Numbered from the stretch's first letter, positions 44,522 to 53,935 are shown. The stretch: 64,000 bases of DNA from Bacillus massiliigorillae (GCF_000380245.2 NZ_HG428741.1:2425665-2489664), one strand, 5' to 3'. Notes: generated from the sequence alone by a model not told the origin. Program-made: numbers and translations.

Positions 44522-44558
44522 TTGATTAAAAACTGTCGTAACAGCACCTATTAATCAA
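44522..44558 (-). promoter_or_regulatory. Hairpin in the rpsB leader
   Basis: TTGATTAA and TTAATCAA form an 8-bp outer stem; CTGT/ACAG closes an inner stem with a 4-nt loop that reads TACG on the RNA strand. It lies in the predicted 5' leader of rpsB, about 45-80 nt before the start. Candidate autoregulatory structure; no known motif is claimed. Confidence 0.4.
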
Positions 44559-44590
44559 ATCATTAGACGTGTGTATTAACACCATGAATT

Positions 44591-44619
44591 AATATAGCAT
44601 AGGCAAATATATTTATCAA
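44591..44619 (-). promoter_or_regulatory. Sigma-A promoter of rpsB
   Basis: On the minus strand TTGATA, 17 nt, TATATT, directly downstream of the swrB-like stop codon. No terminator is visible between that gene and this promoter. Confidence 0.8.
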
Positions 44620-44625
44620 GCTATT

Positions 44626-45297
44626 TTATAATTTAGATTTTGCATGGAACTTCAGCAACAGCTCAATTTCTGTTTTTCCTTTATTGAGTTTCTTAGCTAT
44701 CTCTTCAATTCCACAACCTTCACTATTCATCTCTAATATCAATTCTTCTGTTGTTTTTTTCTCTTTATTCGGTTTATGTTTATCAACTTGAGCCAATAAT
44801 GCCTGTTGAAACGTAGAGCCTGGATTCTGCTGTTCACTTATTTCGTGAGCTATGTCTACCTCTGCAATCGATAGTTTATCCTTAACTGCTTCATACGGAG
44901 GTTTATACACCACATCTTTAGCTTTCAGTTGTTTATTTGTCTTATACGCATTAGCGACTGCATGCTTAGAAGGCTTGACCAAAATATTCGTTTGAATCTC
45001 TGGTAAAACCTTTTCATTAGTTTCTTTTATATGTATTGTGTCGATTTCCTTAGAGACTACAGGTTCTTTAGTTATTGGTTTACCGTTTTTCAAAGATTCT
45101 AAAGCATCTGCAATCTCTTTATTCTCTTCTTTCATTTCAACCATATAAGCCTGAAAAATATCATCGATATCACGTCGGAGCTTTTCCATCTTTCTCTCTG
45201 TATCTTTATATTGATTCTGTCTTAAATATAAAATGATAATGGCAAAAATACTTATGCAATGTACTATAATACTTAAAGTTGTTATTAATGTTAACAT
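44626..45297 (-). CDS. swrB: SwrB-like membrane protein
   Basis: A 223-aa protein with one N-terminal transmembrane helix (LITTLSIIVHCISIFAIIILYL), a charged coiled-coil region, a Lys/Thr-rich middle and a C-terminal helix-turn-helix-like motif (GCGIEEIAKKLNKGKTEIELLLKF). This layout and the position before rpsB match B. subtilis SwrB (YlxL, 167 aa), which promotes flagellar basal-body assembly and swarming. Sequence identity appears low, so the name rests on architecture and synteny. GAGGGG site upstream. Confidence 0.7.
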   Translation of the reverse strand: MLTLITTLSIIVHCISIFAIIILYLRQNQYKDTERKMEKLRRDIDDIFQAYMVEMKEENKEIADALESLKNGKPITKEPVVSKEIDTIHIKETNEKVLPEIQTNILVKPSKHAVANAYKTNKQLKAKDVVYKPPYEAVKDKLSIAEVDIAHEISEQQNPGSTFQQALLAQVDKHKPNKEKKTTEELILEMNSEGCGIEEIAKKLNKGKTEIELLLKFHAKSKL

Positions 45298-45306
45298 TAT
45301 GCCCCT

Positions 45307-45630
45307 CTATCCAGAAAAATCTATGGAATTCCCTTTATAAGGATGTGTTTGTTTTATAACTTTCTCCGCTTTTTCAGCGCTCTCTTTTTTATTATCATGT
45401 TGTGAATGACTTTGCTCATATTGTTGGGATGAATGATCTTGCTTTAAATGAACTTCTTCTTTTTGTTTATATTTAGTAATAGTATGTTCTTTCTTCTCTG
45501 TTTCCTTTTGCATCTCTCTGGCGGCTAAATCATGAGTGAGTTGACTTCTTTGTTGCAATTGTTCTTGGATTTTACCAACATCCTGCGTTCGCGGAAGAGC
45601 AATTTGCATTTCAATGGCCTTTAAACTCAT
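45307..45630 (-). CDS. Small hydrophilic protein of unknown function in fla/che operon
   Basis: A 107-aa protein I do not recognise. The first 45 residues (SLKAIEMQIALPRTQDVGKIQ onward) look structured and helical; the rest is a Gln/Lys/His/Ser-rich, probably disordered region. No signal peptide or membrane helix. The ATG has a strong AGGAGGG site, and gaps to fapA and the swrB-like gene are about 10 nt, so it is a real operon member. The place between sigD and swrB is empty in B. subtilis. Confidence 0.75.
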   Translation of the reverse strand: MSLKAIEMQIALPRTQDVGKIQEQLQQRSQLTHDLAAREMQKETEKKEHTITKYKQKEEVHLKQDHSSQQYEQSHSQHDNKKESAEKAEKVIKQTHPYKGNSIDFSG

Positions 45631-45641
45631 AAACTCCCTCC

Positions 45642-47012
45642 TTAAAGCGGGCTAGAAACAATTTCTCCATACTCCAAATATATTTTCACTGCTTGTATTT
45701 TACTTTGAACAGGTTTAGAATACTTTCCAAAATGAATTTGAGCATTTGGATAAATGATACCTTTAGCTTTTAAGAAAACCCTTTCATCCATATGCCCTTC
45801 ACCTTTCAAACGCAAAAGCTCTTGCTCTAATTCTTCAAAATATTGTTTTTGAGTAGCTACCGTTACTTGTTGTTTTTTCAACAACAGTTTATCTTGTTCT
45901 GTGATATAGCCTTGAGTCCGCTCTCGCTTCTTAATTCGTTCAAAAAGATAACCTAATTTTTTTAATGCTTCTCGTGTTTGTTTTAGTTCTTTATAAACCT
46001 CTGCTTCTCTTTCTAGATTTTTTGGTGAGCTTCCCACATACAATATAGTCTGCATATAATGTTGATTACCAAAATCGTTTGCTTCGATACTTTCTAACGC
46101 AGAAGTTTCTCCACCAATAATATGTCCTTTACGGGAAACTACTTTTCCTCCACTACTAATCGTACTATGAAGAATATATGATTCAACTGAAATATCACGT
46201 CCAGCTTTACATGTTGCCTGATTTAAATAGTTAGCTAATATATCTACACCAGCTTCTATCGATCCTTTGTACGCTCCTGCTACACCACCAGAAATTGAAA
46301 CTGAACCACCAGCTATTAACGTAGCTCCCTCAACTAGCCCTGTAACTTTAATATCACCGCCCGCTTTTATTATATAACCCGTTGGCACATTCCCTCGAAT
46401 AACTACATTTCCAATAAAATCAATATTACCTGTTTTTAAATCCAAATCTCCGTTGACTTCAAATACTGGTAATACATTAACTGTATTAGGGGTGATAGAT
46501 ATTTGACCATCGATTGTAGCAAACACACTATCCAAATGATATAGAACATTCTTTCCTGCTCTTAACTTTAGAGGTCTACCATTTTTGGCCTGTATAGTAT
46601 TACCATATACATCTCTACCTGGAATCCCCATAGTTGATTCAACAATTTGAGCTAAAAGTTGACCATTCTTAACCGATTTAATCTTCATGACATTTCGTAA
46701 ATTAAAAACTTTCCCATCATCTTCATCTGTTTTTTGATTTTCTTCTACTTCGGTTTTGTTGATAAGGTAACCATCCCTACCTTTTTCAGGCTTTATACCT
46801 TCCGCTACTATAATAGGATAATCAACTTCATACTTATCTTTACATATTTTTTCTAATACATCTTGTTTAATCCCAAATACAACTTTTCTCTCTTTAAGCA
46901 TCTCTTTAAGTTGATCAACTGTGATTTCAGCATCTTCAACGATGTCGTTTTTCAAAGAAATCTCAGCCGTTAAACGATCCTTCGACACATGAATATCGAA
47001 AAGGCTGTTCAT
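45642..47012 (-). CDS. FapA (DUF342) family polymer-forming protein
   Basis: A 456-aa protein with the FapA/DUF342 layout: a Fap N-terminal domain (about 5-170), a beta-helical repeat with many Gly/Val/Ile turns (GNVVIRGNVP, GGDIKVTGLVEGATLIAGG, about 180-320), then a charged coiled coil (about 330-420). The ATG has GGAGAG upstream. DUF342 proteins often accompany flagellar genes in Bacillaceae, but their role is not established. B. subtilis lacks one between sigD and swrB. Confidence 0.85.
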   Translation of the reverse strand: MNSLFDIHVSKDRLTAEISLKNDIVEDAEITVDQLKEMLKERKVVFGIKQDVLEKICKDKYEVDYPIIVAEGIKPEKGRDGYLINKTEVEENQKTDEDDGKVFNLRNVMKIKSVKNGQLLAQIVESTMGIPGRDVYGNTIQAKNGRPLKLRAGKNVLYHLDSVFATIDGQISITPNTVNVLPVFEVNGDLDLKTGNIDFIGNVVIRGNVPTGYIIKAGGDIKVTGLVEGATLIAGGSVSISGGVAGAYKGSIEAGVDILANYLNQATCKAGRDISVESYILHSTISSGGKVVSRKGHIIGGETSALESIEANDFGNQHYMQTILYVGSSPKNLEREAEVYKELKQTREALKKLGYLFERIKKRERTQGYITEQDKLLLKKQQVTVATQKQYFEELEQELLRLKGEGHMDERVFLKAKGIIYPNAQIHFGKYSKPVQSKIQAVKIYLEYGEIVSSPL

Positions 47013-47043
47013 GACAATTCGCTCTCCTTCCTCTCAATAACTC

Positions 47044-47808
47044 CTACACTATTTTTGAAAGAATATTTCTCAGTTTAAAAATTGATTTCGAGTGAATTTG
47101 CGAGATTCTAGATGTTGATAAATCCATTACCTCTCCAATTTCCGTTAAAGTTAATTCTTCTTTATAAAATAATTGAAGTACAAGCTGCTCATTTCTATTA
47201 AGAGTTAAGATTACTTTTTCTAATTCTTCATATAATTCTCTACGTAATACATTTTCTTCAGGAAGAACAGCTTTTTCATCTTTTAAAAAGAAACCTTTCC
47301 CTTCTTTATCCTCTTGATCTAATGGATTTTCATCAACTGAGATAACATTTGCAAAAAAATTCTCATTAAGAATCGAAACGACTTCATCAGGAGTAATATT
47401 TAATTCATTCGCGATTTCTTCAGGTGTCACTGTCCTCATGTTTGATTGCTCCAATTTTCCTATGACACTTTCAATCTTTTTGGTTTTTTCTCTTGAACTA
47501 CGAGGTAACCAATCTTCCTTCCGTAAACCGTCTAAGATTGTTCCCCTAATTCTAAATGATGCATATGTATCGAATTTTAAATCTCTATCTGGATCAAATC
47601 TTTCTAATGCGTTAAATAATCCCATCATTCCTAAACTTCTTAAGTCATCTCTACATACATTTTTCGGTAAACCAACTGAAATGCGTTGTACATGATAGGA
47701 AACGAGAGGCATGTATTTTTTAGCCAAAAAATCTCCTGCTTGCGAATCTTTGGTTTGAATCCACTTATACCATTGATGTATTTCTTCTTCATTAGCTACT
47801 AGAGACAT
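47044..47808 (-). CDS. sigD: Flagellar sigma factor SigD (FliA)
   Basis: A 254-aa sigma-28 factor, exactly the length of B. subtilis SigD. Region 2 reads YMPLVSYHVQRISVGLP, LRSLGMMGLFNALERFDP and FDTYASFRIRGTILDGLR; region 4 is LTEIGEVMDLSTSRISQIHSK. It drives late flagellar, chemotaxis and autolysin genes, held by FlgM. ATG start (MSLVANEEE) behind GGAGGGG; the frame extends six codons upstream. A 100-nt gap with a GCAAAGCTTTGC palindrome precedes it. Confidence 0.97.
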   Translation of the reverse strand: MSLVANEEEIHQWYKWIQTKDSQAGDFLAKKYMPLVSYHVQRISVGLPKNVCRDDLRSLGMMGLFNALERFDPDRDLKFDTYASFRIRGTILDGLRKEDWLPRSSREKTKKIESVIGKLEQSNMRTVTPEEIANELNITPDEVVSILNENFFANVISVDENPLDQEDKEGKGFFLKDEKAVLPEENVLRRELYEELEKVILTLNRNEQLVLQLFYKEELTLTEIGEVMDLSTSRISQIHSKSIFKLRNILSKIV

Positions 47809-47881
47809 TATTCCCCTCCTAACCACTCATGATAAAGTGTTTTTTTGTACTTTTCGAAAAATACTATTTAAAAAATAGCAA

Positions 47882-47893
47882 GCAAAGCTTTGC
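47882..47893. repeat. Palindrome upstream of sigD
   Basis: Perfect 12-bp palindrome GCAAAGCTTTGC; on the minus strand TTGCTATTTTTTAA follows. As RNA it could fold as a 4-bp stem with an AGCT loop, so it is a weak attenuator at best, or a DNA site. It sits in the only sizeable gap (47809-47907) between cheD and fapA. Confidence 0.4.
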
Positions 47894-47907
47894 ACTCCGC
47901 TGACGAA

Positions 47908-48237
47908 TTAATCTTCCCGTATCAACTCTTTCACATAATTAGAAACAGATGCAATATGCTCTTCATTAAGAAGATCTTCTTCATTAGACTTTTGTTCGGA
48001 TATGATAGATTTATTCGGATTAGATTCAACCATTTCGTTAATATCATTGTTAATATTTTCTTGTAAAGCAATCCCTAACAACCATCTCACTAAATAGGCA
48101 AACAAATAGAAAATAATAAACGTTATTCCGGCATGCAATAATGTTACTAAAGGAAAGCGTAAGCTAAATGAAAATAGGGCAAAAAGCAAACAACCAACTA
48201 GTCCAAATACCAAATTAATTTTAAATGACCCTATCAT
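47908..48237 (-). CDS. Small membrane protein of unknown function in fla/che operon
   Basis: A 109-aa protein with two predicted transmembrane helices (about 7-25 and 32-55) and an acidic, soluble C-terminal half (NPNKSIISEQKSNEEDLLNEEH). The ATG overlaps the cheD stop by 1 nt, so it is coupled to cheD. It lies between cheD and sigD, a place that is empty in B. subtilis. I recognise no family. Confidence 0.75.
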   Translation of the reverse strand: MIGSFKINLVFGLVGCLLFALFSFSLRFPLVTLLHAGITFIIFYLFAYLVRWLLGIALQENINNDINEMVESNPNKSIISEQKSNEEDLLNEEHIASVSNYVKELIRED

Positions 48238-48734
48238 TACAATTCTTTGACTCCTTTATTAACAGTTCTTATTGTTAATAATCTTGTTTTCGGATTAAAT
48301 TCAATAGTTCTACCGTTGTTCCCTCCACAATCTTCAGCAATTAATTCAATTTTCAATTGATTCAACACTTTTTTAACAGCTTCAACATTTCGTGGCCCAA
48401 TTCTCATCAAATCATTACCACTAGAAAACTGAAACATTTGAGCTCCTCCTGCAATTTTGGCCTTCAACATTGAAGTTTTTGCTCCTTCATTTTGTAATCT
48501 TTTTACTAATTCCTTTACACCTGTATCCGCATATTTAGCAACGTTCAATTGACCCTCTTTTGCCAGTGAGGAATCAGGCAACATTACATGAACCATGCCA
48601 GCCAATTCCTTCCATTGATCATAAAGCACTACCCCTACACAAGAACCAAGACCAGCAGTGCGAATTATACAAGGAGGGTATACAATGTTCATATCTGCTA
48701 TTCCTACTTTAATAATTTTTAAGTTCTCAATCAT
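48237..48734 (-). CDS. cheD: Chemoreceptor glutamine deamidase CheD
   Basis: A 165-aa deamidase that modifies chemoreceptors and partners CheC. Active-site Cys32 and His49 are present in IRTAGLGSCVGVVL and GMVHVMLPDSS, and the pocket motif KAKIAGGAQMF is intact. The start overlaps cheC by 8 nt and has AGGAG upstream. Confidence 0.96.
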   Translation of the reverse strand: MIENLKIIKVGIADMNIVYPPCIIRTAGLGSCVGVVLYDQWKELAGMVHVMLPDSSLAKEGQLNVAKYADTGVKELVKRLQNEGAKTSMLKAKIAGGAQMFQFSSGNDLMRIGPRNVEAVKKVLNQLKIELIAEDCGGNNGRTIEFNPKTRLLTIRTVNKGVKEL

Positions 48735-49368
48735 TAACAGGAACTCCTAATGCAGAAAAAATCGTTTCAAAAGAATCAGGATCAGGTAGTAAAAAGACAT
48801 GGCCATTGACGCTATTAATATTGGAAGCAGTTTCCTCAATTAGCGCCGTATCAATAACTATTGCGTAATCACTTACTTTTGATAATTCAATTAATCCATA
48901 GCTTATAACAGCTCCTGCCATTTCAATAGAAAGTGCTGGTACAGATGGCAGAAGCTTTAAATTTGTAAAATTAGACAACGATGTAAGGTAAGAACTCGAC
49001 AAGATATTTCCAATTTCTTCTAATGCGGATAAAGCAATATCTGGATAAGGCGGTTTAATAAATTGGAAGGCGGAATCACCCGTTATATTACGAATAAAAA
49101 GATTTGCCTGCTCCATGGATAAAATAAAGAACATGCTACCGGGTGCATTTCCTTTAATGCGAGAAAAAACACATGCTACAACATTATCAGGTCCCCCCGC
49201 TAACTCCATCATTTCATCAAAAGTAACTACCCTTACGCTTGGAACTTTCATTTCAATCTTTCTTCCTAACAAAGTGGACAGCGCTGTCGCTGAGTGACCC
49301 GCTCCTATATTGCCAATTTCTTTCAATATATCAAGATGCACAGATGATATATTCTCTATCGAAAACAT
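48727..49368 (-). CDS. cheC: CheY-P phosphatase CheC
   Basis: A 213-aa chemotaxis adaptation protein. Two phosphatase motifs (D/S-x3-E-x2-N) are seen: LDILKEIGNIGAG with E17 and N20, and SALEEIGNILSSS in the second half. In Bacillus it is activated by CheD. The neighbours cheW and cheD are as in B. subtilis. Confidence 0.96.
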   Translation of the reverse strand: MFSIENISSVHLDILKEIGNIGAGHSATALSTLLGRKIEMKVPSVRVVTFDEMMELAGGPDNVVACVFSRIKGNAPGSMFFILSMEQANLFIRNITGDSAFQFIKPPYPDIALSALEEIGNILSSSYLTSLSNFTNLKLLPSVPALSIEMAGAVISYGLIELSKVSDYAIVIDTALIEETASNINSVNGHVFLLPDPDSFETIFSALGVPVND

Positions 49369-49370
49369 AG

Positions 49371-49841
49371 TTAATTATCATCTCCATGTCGATCGACTAC
49401 TTTATCTGGAATTAATATTTTTTCTAAATCAATCAAAATTAATAATCGTTTTTCTAGCTTTGCAACTCCTGTTATAAAGTCCGCTTCATCCGTTCCAACA
49501 ACTCCTGGTTGTGGTTCGATATTCTCACTTGGAATATCAATTACGTCATTAGCTGCATCTACGACTAAACCAACCTCTAAATCATCTAACGAAACAATAA
49601 TGATCCTTGTGCCATCAGAATATTCTTCGTCAAGATTGAATCTAGCTCGTAAATCGATAATTGGAGTTACCACCCCACGAAGGTTAATAACTCCTTTCAC
49701 ATAGTGTACTGCATTGGGAACTCTTGTAATATGCAATACTTTTTCAATGGCACGCACTTGACTTACCGGTATCGCATACTCTTTTTCCTTTAGTTGAAAC
49801 ACAATAACTTTCATATCGGACAAACCAATCGCTTGAGACAT
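49371..49841 (-). CDS. cheW: Chemotaxis coupling protein CheW
   Basis: A 156-aa adaptor linking receptors to CheA: VIVFQLKEKEYAIPVSQVRAIEKV, VKGVINLRGVVTPIIDLRARF and LEVGLVVDAANDVIDI. Start chosen at MSQAIG with GGGGAG 8 nt upstream; the longer frame (seven codons) overlaps that site. It lies 2 nt upstream of cheC. Confidence 0.97.
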   Translation of the reverse strand: MSQAIGLSDMKVIVFQLKEKEYAIPVSQVRAIEKVLHITRVPNAVHYVKGVINLRGVVTPIIDLRARFNLDEEYSDGTRIIIVSLDDLEVGLVVDAANDVIDIPSENIEPQPGVVGTDEADFITGVAKLEKRLLILIDLEKILIPDKVVDRHGDDN

Positions 49842-49889
49842 CGCTAATCTCCCCTTATACAAAACGTATATTCATTTCACACCTACGTT

Positions 49890-51950
49890 TTATTTAATAA
49901 GTGCATTACAATCAATAATTAAAGCTACTTGACCATCTCCCAAAATTGTTGCTCCAGAGATTGCAAAAACAGATGTTAAATAATTACCTAAAGACTTAAG
50001 AACAATTTCTTGCTGTCCAATAAATGAGTCTACTACTAAACCAGCCATTTTATCTCCTTTTCGAACAATAACAACCGACATATACTCATCTACTTCTTCA
50101 TAAACAGGTACATCAAATATTTCACTTAAGTCTAATAAAGGTACGACTTTACCACGGAAATCTATTACTCTTTGATTATGCGCATTCATAATCTCATCTT
50201 TTTTAACAATTGCTGTTTCAATAATAGATGAAAGTGGAATTGCGAACTTCTCTTTTTGAATTTCAACGAGCATAACAGCAATAATAGAAAGTGTTAACGG
50301 CAATTGAATCGAAAAGACACTTCCTTCTCCTTCTTTTGAATCAATTGAAACTGAACCACCTAATGATTCAATTGTGTTTTTCACTACATCCAGTCCAACA
50401 CCACGTCCTGATACATCTGAAATTTGTTCAGCTGTCGAGAATCCTGAAGCAAAAATCAATTCATATACTTGTCGGTCAGATAAGGTCGCTCCAACTTGCT
50501 CGCTTATTACCCCTTTAGAAATTGCTTTTTTCAATACACGTTCTCTACTTATTCCAGCTCCATCATCTTCAATTTCTATGAAGACATGATTACCACTATG
50601 ATATGCTTTTAGTACAACCGTACCTTCTTCTTCTTTACCATTTGCAATTCGAACTTCTGGCGTTTCAATTCCATGATCTAGAGCATTTCGTAATAAGTGA
50701 ACAAGCGGATCACCAATTTCATCAATTACCGTTCGGTCAAGTTCTGTTTCCGCCCCGATAATTTCTAGGTGTATCTTTTTATTCAAATCTCGAGCTAATT
50801 GTCTAACCATTCTTGGGAATCGGTTAAATACTGTTTCAACAGGTACCATTCGCATATTTAAGATAATTGCTTGTAAGTCACCTGAAATACGTGTCATTCG
50901 TTCTACTGTTTCATGTAAATCTTGATTATTTAATTCTCGCGAAATTTGCTCTAATCTTCCTCTATCAATTACTAACTCTTCAAAAAGGTTCATTAATATA
51001 TCTAAACGTTCTATATTTACACGAATCGTTTTATTAACATTTGCTGCTTTAGTATGGGCTTGCTTCTTTTCATTCGAATTCTCAGATGCTGATTTTACAG
51101 GTCCTTCAGCAACAATTTCAGCTGCTTTTACAACTTGAGGTTCTTCAATACTTACCTGACTCTCTTTATTTTTAATCGCATCCAAGTTTAGTGGTTGAAC
51201 TTCAACTTTATCAACTTCAGAAACCTTCATTATTCTAGCTTGAAGCTCATCTGCACTTTCTTTCGTAATAAAAGTGACTGTGAATTCTAAATCGAATTGT
51301 TCTTCTTCTAACTGCTCAGATGATGGAGTTGACTTTATTACTTCCCCTAATTTCTCCAGTACCTCAAAAACCATAAACACTCGAGCTACCTTCAATAAAC
51401 AGTCTTCTCGTAAATAAACTGTAATTTCATAACTTGAAAAGCCTTGTTCCTTAGATTGTTCAAGGACTGTATATTCAAATTCATCATAGGTGCTTTTTAA
51501 TGTATGATTTATTTTCTCAGTTGTAGTTGCAGAAACTTCTTGTTTAGCAGTTACACTCGTACTCGGAGATTCTCCTTTTTCTATCGCTAAAAGCTGATTA
51601 ACAGTTTCTGTAACATCCCTCTTGCCATCGCCACCAGATGCTATACTTAATACCATTTCCTCAAGGTGATCTACTGCAGCAAAAACAACATCCAATATTT
51701 CAGCAGTTACAGTAATTTTATTATTACGCATAGCGTCTAAAACATTTTCCATTTTATGTGTAAGATTAGCTAAATCTTCATATCCCATTGTTGCTGACAT
51801 ACCCTTTAGCGTGTGAGCAGATCGGAAAATTTCATTAATAATTGATAAGTTTTCAGGGTTTTTTTCTAACTCTAATAACTGTTCATTACAGGTTTGTAGG
51901 TGTTCTTTGCTTTCATCAATAAACACCTCTAAATATTGATTCATATCCAT
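49890..51950 (-). CDS. cheA: Chemotaxis histidine kinase CheA
   Basis: A 686-aa kinase. P1 with phosphoacceptor His46 (RSAHTLKGMSATMGY), P2 (about 150-260), a linker, P3 dimer domain (about 310-370), P4 ATPase with HLLRNALDHGIETP, GDDGAGISRERV-type N/G boxes and GRGVGLDVVKN, then the CheW-like P5 domain. The start is the ATG giving MDMNQYLEVF, as in B. subtilis, with GAGGGG upstream; the frame is open nine codons further. It lies 20 nt after cheB. Confidence 0.97.
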   Translation of the reverse strand: MDMNQYLEVFIDESKEHLQTCNEQLLELEKNPENLSIINEIFRSAHTLKGMSATMGYEDLANLTHKMENVLDAMRNNKITVTAEILDVVFAAVDHLEEMVLSIASGGDGKRDVTETVNQLLAIEKGESPSTSVTAKQEVSATTTEKINHTLKSTYDEFEYTVLEQSKEQGFSSYEITVYLREDCLLKVARVFMVFEVLEKLGEVIKSTPSSEQLEEEQFDLEFTVTFITKESADELQARIMKVSEVDKVEVQPLNLDAIKNKESQVSIEEPQVVKAAEIVAEGPVKSASENSNEKKQAHTKAANVNKTIRVNIERLDILMNLFEELVIDRGRLEQISRELNNQDLHETVERMTRISGDLQAIILNMRMVPVETVFNRFPRMVRQLARDLNKKIHLEIIGAETELDRTVIDEIGDPLVHLLRNALDHGIETPEVRIANGKEEEGTVVLKAYHSGNHVFIEIEDDGAGISRERVLKKAISKGVISEQVGATLSDRQVYELIFASGFSTAEQISDVSGRGVGLDVVKNTIESLGGSVSIDSKEGEGSVFSIQLPLTLSIIAVMLVEIQKEKFAIPLSSIIETAIVKKDEIMNAHNQRVIDFRGKVVPLLDLSEIFDVPVYEEVDEYMSVVIVRKGDKMAGLVVDSFIGQQEIVLKSLGNYLTSVFAISGATILGDGQVALIIDCNALIK

Positions 51951-51970
51951 ATAGCAGCACCCCTCAAAGT

Positions 51971-53059
51971 TTAGCAATATTTACTTATTGCTTGAGCAAT
52001 ATTTTCGACGTTCTCTATAACATCCACTAGATTAGTAGCAATCGCTGCTTTTGGCATTCCAAATACTATAGAGCTTTCTTCAGATTCTGCAATGCATTTT
52101 GTCTGTTGATTTCTATTAAGAGCTACTAATCCTTTTGAACCATCATTCCCCATACCAGTCATAATAACTGCGATTATAGAGTATTCCGTTATTTCACTTA
52201 AAGATTCAAATAATACATCAACGGATGGGCGATGACCGTTTCTTGTTTGAGTTTGGTCCAGCTTTGCAAAGAGTTCTGTTCCTCGCTTATTAACTTTCAA
52301 ATGATAACCACCAGGTGCAATATAAGCTGTTCCTTTTTCCAGAGTCTCTCCATCTTCCGCTTCTTTTACGGAAATTTCCGAAAGATTATTCAATCGATTA
52401 GCCAATGATTTTGTAAATCCTGCTGGCATATGTTGTACGACTACAATAGGTGCATTTATGTCTCTCGGAAGATTTGTAAGAACATATTGCAATGCTCGTG
52501 GACCTCCAGTAGAAGTCCCTATCGCTATAATCTTTTTTGTGTCTTTCCAGGATAACCCTATTGTCGAATGATTTTGAACTTGATTCACCTTGTTTACCAT
52601 TTGATTATGTAATTTCGGCTGTTTCTCTACGACTGTACTTTTCTGTAATAAAGCTACATTAGTTGTACCAGCAGCTGTTATTTTAGCTATTAATTCATCT
52701 TTAATTTTATGCAAATCTAGCGATATTGAGCCGGATGGTTTAGCAATAAAATCAAAAGCTCCATATTGCATAGCTAAACAAGTTTTATCAGCACCTAAAT
52801 CCGTAGAACTTGAGAGAAAAATTACGGGAACAGGACATTCATTCATAATTACTTTCAAAGCTTCTATGCCATTCATTATTGGCATTTCAATGTCCATTGT
52901 TACGACATCAGGACGCCACTTTTTTATTTTTCCAATGGCATCCTTGCCATTACGAGCAGTACCAATTACTTCAATACGATCAGCTTCTGATAAAAAATCC
53001 GTTATGAGTTTTCTCATAAATGCTGAATCTTCGACAATGAGAACTTTTATTTTCTCCAT
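51971..53059 (-). CDS. cheB: Chemoreceptor methylesterase/deamidase CheB
   Basis: A 362-aa response regulator-esterase. The receiver domain has acceptor Asp56 in VVTMDIEMPIMNG; after a linker the esterase domain carries the Ser in IGTSTGGPRAL, His in VVQHMPAGFTKSL and Asp in VIMTGMGNDG. It resets chemoreceptor methylation and is activated by CheA. Confidence 0.96.
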   Translation of the reverse strand: MEKIKVLIVEDSAFMRKLITDFLSEADRIEVIGTARNGKDAIGKIKKWRPDVVTMDIEMPIMNGIEALKVIMNECPVPVIFLSSSTDLGADKTCLAMQYGAFDFIAKPSGSISLDLHKIKDELIAKITAAGTTNVALLQKSTVVEKQPKLHNQMVNKVNQVQNHSTIGLSWKDTKKIIAIGTSTGGPRALQYVLTNLPRDINAPIVVVQHMPAGFTKSLANRLNNLSEISVKEAEDGETLEKGTAYIAPGGYHLKVNKRGTELFAKLDQTQTRNGHRPSVDVLFESLSEITEYSIIAVIMTGMGNDGSKGLVALNRNQQTKCIAESEESSIVFGMPKAAIATNLVDVIENVENIAQAISKYC

Positions 53060-53068
53060 AGGACATAC

Positions 53069-53935
53069 CTACCTTCCAATGAAAAAATTTTGCAACTTAT
53101 CTAGAAAGGATTTTTTTGTCACTGGTTTTTCTTCATTAAAAGAATTTGATAAATAACTTGTAGTTAATTGATCTAATGCAGCACTAATATCAGCTTTCGG
53201 ATTTAATATTGTAAAGGGTGTTTGTGCCGTAACAGCTTTCAATACCACCCTGCTATCTGGTAGAGAACCTAGAGATATTATTTCTTTTTCCAAAAATCGA
53301 TTAACTGTATTTTGTAGCCTAATAATGGTATCTCTCCCTTGATTATTTCGCTGAACTCTATTACAAACAATATAAACTGGAAGTTGTTCATTCAGAAAGT
53401 GTAGATATTTAATCATAGAATAAGCATCCATAATAGAGGTAGGCTCTGGTGTAGTAATTGTCACAATTTCATCTACACATTTCAAAAAATCTGATGACTC
53501 TTTTGATATACCAGCTCCGAGATCAAAAATTATATAATCATATTCATTCTGAATTTTTGAAAACTCATTAACAAATCTCTCAAAATCAGTTTCACTCATA
53601 GTAAAAAATGTAGATAATCCTGTTCCCCCACAAATAATCGACATGTTATCTGAGACTTTTGTAATAACCTCTTGAATTGACACTTCCTTTTGAAAAAAAT
53701 CTACGATTGTTCTTTGTGTAATATTTCCTAGTAAAATATTAATATTCCCCATACCTATATCCATATCAAATAGTAACACTCGCTTACCTTTTTTTGATAA
53801 TAAAATGGAGAAATTTAACGAAAAATTCGATTTTCCTACGCCACCTTTACCACTTACAACCGCTAACGTTTTAGCATGCTTCTGTGCACTACTTTGCAAT
53901 ACTCGAATACGTAGATTCTCAGCTTGATCTTTCAT
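53069..53935 (-). CDS. flhG: Flagellar number regulator FlhG (YlxH)
   Basis: A 288-aa MinD/ParA-type ATPase. Deviant Walker A VVSGKGGVGKSNFS near residue 24 and IIFDLGAGIS Walker B; the C-terminal amphipathic helix (KKSFLDKLQNFFIG) gives membrane contact. It works with FlhF to set flagellar number and position. It overlaps flhF by 17 nt. Confidence 0.94.
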   Translation of the reverse strand: MKDQAENLRIRVLQSSAQKHAKTLAVVSGKGGVGKSNFSLNFSILLSKKGKRVLLFDMDIGMGNINILLGNITQRTIVDFFQKEVSIQEVITKVSDNMSIICGGTGLSTFFTMSETDFERFVNEFSKIQNEYDYIIFDLGAGISKESSDFLKCVDEIVTITTPEPTSIMDAYSMIKYLHFLNEQLPVYIVCNRVQRNNQGRDTIIRLQNTVNRFLEKEIISLGSLPDSRVVLKAVTAQTPFTILNPKADISAALDQLTTSYLSNSFNEEKPVTKKSFLDKLQNFFIGR

